A stretch of DNA of 5,535 nucleotides. Origin: Lachnospiraceae bacterium UBA1729. Its GTDB lineage: Bacteria; Bacillota; Clostridia; Lachnospirales; Lachnospiraceae. The stretch is from the NCBI GenBank assembly GCA_002315945.1, contig DCIJ01000047.1, positions 321-5,855 on the forward strand, given 5' to 3'. The notes beneath the pieces were generated by a model. The model was not told the DNA's origin and ran no database searches. It saw only the letters and a list, made by a program, of their open reading frames with translations. The translations under genes and the position numbers were made by a program. Position 1 is the stretch's first letter, and the number at the start of each line of letters is the position of its first letter. Shown here in pieces: positions 5,183 to 5,535 of this stretch.

Positions 5183-5535
5183 ATGGAAAAGGTATATCAA
5201 TTTATTAAGAACGCAGATGTTTATTATCTTGCAACAGTAGAGGGTGACCAGCCAAGAGTAAGACCTTTTGGTACTATTCTGATGTATGATGGAAAATTAT
5301 ATATCCAGACTGGAAAAGTTAAGAACGTTTCAAAACAAATCGAAGCAAATGGAAAAGCTGAGCTATGTGCTTTTAATGGTCAGGAGTGGATCCGTGTTGC
5401 TGGTACACTGGTAGAAGATGACAGAGTGGAAGCACGCCAGGCTATGCTGGATGCATATCCAAGTCTGCAGGCAATGTATAAAGCTGATGATGGGAATACA
5501 GTGGTTTATTATTTCAAGGATGCTATTGCTACAAT
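5183..5535 (+). CDS. Pyridoxamine 5'-phosphate oxidase-family (FMN split-barrel) protein, 3'-truncated
   Basis: The first 117 codons are present and the frame is open at the window edge. The protein starts MEKVYQFIKNADVYYLATVEG, then DQPRVRPFGTILMYDGKLYIQTG, KVKNVSKQIEANGKAELCAF, and ends in DDGNTVVYYFKDAIATI. This is the usual pattern of small FMN-binding split-barrel proteins of the PNPOx-like superfamily: a leading helix, 'YYLATVEG', 'PRVRPFG' in the flavin-contact strand, and 'K-x-V-x-KQI' followed by 'AELCAF'. From memory these proteins are about 130-140 residues, so only the last strand should be missing. Members are typically dimeric, cytoplasmic flavin binders whose substrate is unknown; few are true pyridoxamine phosphate oxidases, so the vitamin B6 role should not be assumed. 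The ATG is supported by AAAAGGAG. It is 65 bases after the kinase and has its own possible promoter, so a shared role is not implied. Confidence 0.9.
   Translation, partial: MEKVYQFIKNADVYYLATVEGDQPRVRPFGTILMYDGKLYIQTGKVKNVSKQIEANGKAELCAFNGQEWIRVAGTLVEDDRVEARQAMLDAYPSLQAMYKADDGNTVVYYFKDAIAT

Overview
The window is AT-rich and every gene reads on the + strand. The protein families suggest an anaerobic low-GC Firmicute, most likely a Lachnospiraceae-like Clostridia (Butyrivibrio / Roseburia / Eubacterium type). The pointers are purine-rich Shine-Dalgarno sites, sigma-A-like promoters, a clostridial-type chemoreceptor with a dCache-sized sensor region, a PAS-like soluble hybrid kinase, and a DUF4143-type ATPase tail. 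This is inference from style and family; there is no rRNA or other marker gene.

Layout: (1) bases 3-161 are the last 52 codons of a gene cut by the window edge, best read as the C-terminus of a DUF4143-type AAA+ ATPase. (2) Bases 272-694 encode a 140-residue soluble protein of unknown function. Its start is probably a TTG placed behind a strong GGAGGA, not the ATG 30 bases upstream. (3) Bases 695-889 are a non-coding gap with a good sigma-A-like promoter (817-845) and a ribosome binding site held in a small hairpin loop. (4) Bases 890-2905 encode a 671-residue methyl-accepting chemotaxis protein. (5) A clear intrinsic terminator lies at 2919-2944. (6) Bases 2976-5117 encode a 713-residue soluble hybrid histidine kinase with a C-terminal receiver domain. 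(7) A 65-base AT-only-rich gap holds a perfect 18-bp palindrome overlapping a TATAAT box. (8) Base 5183 to the window end is the first 117 codons of a pyridoxamine 5'-phosphate oxidase-family (FMN split-barrel) protein.

The central theme is signal transduction. A membrane chemoreceptor that would feed CheA/CheW sits 70 bases upstream of a cytoplasmic hybrid kinase that carries all the usual catalytic motifs but has neither a phosphotransfer (HPt) domain nor an output domain. The terminator between them suggests they are expressed at different levels or from partly separate promoters. The flanking genes look unrelated to this pair. I see no mobile element, CRISPR array, tRNA or rRNA. I found no clearly new multi-gene system. 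The points most worth a second look are the chemoreceptor-kinase pairing, the unknown 140-residue protein, and the unusual non-coding sites at 2880-2944 and 5140-5164.
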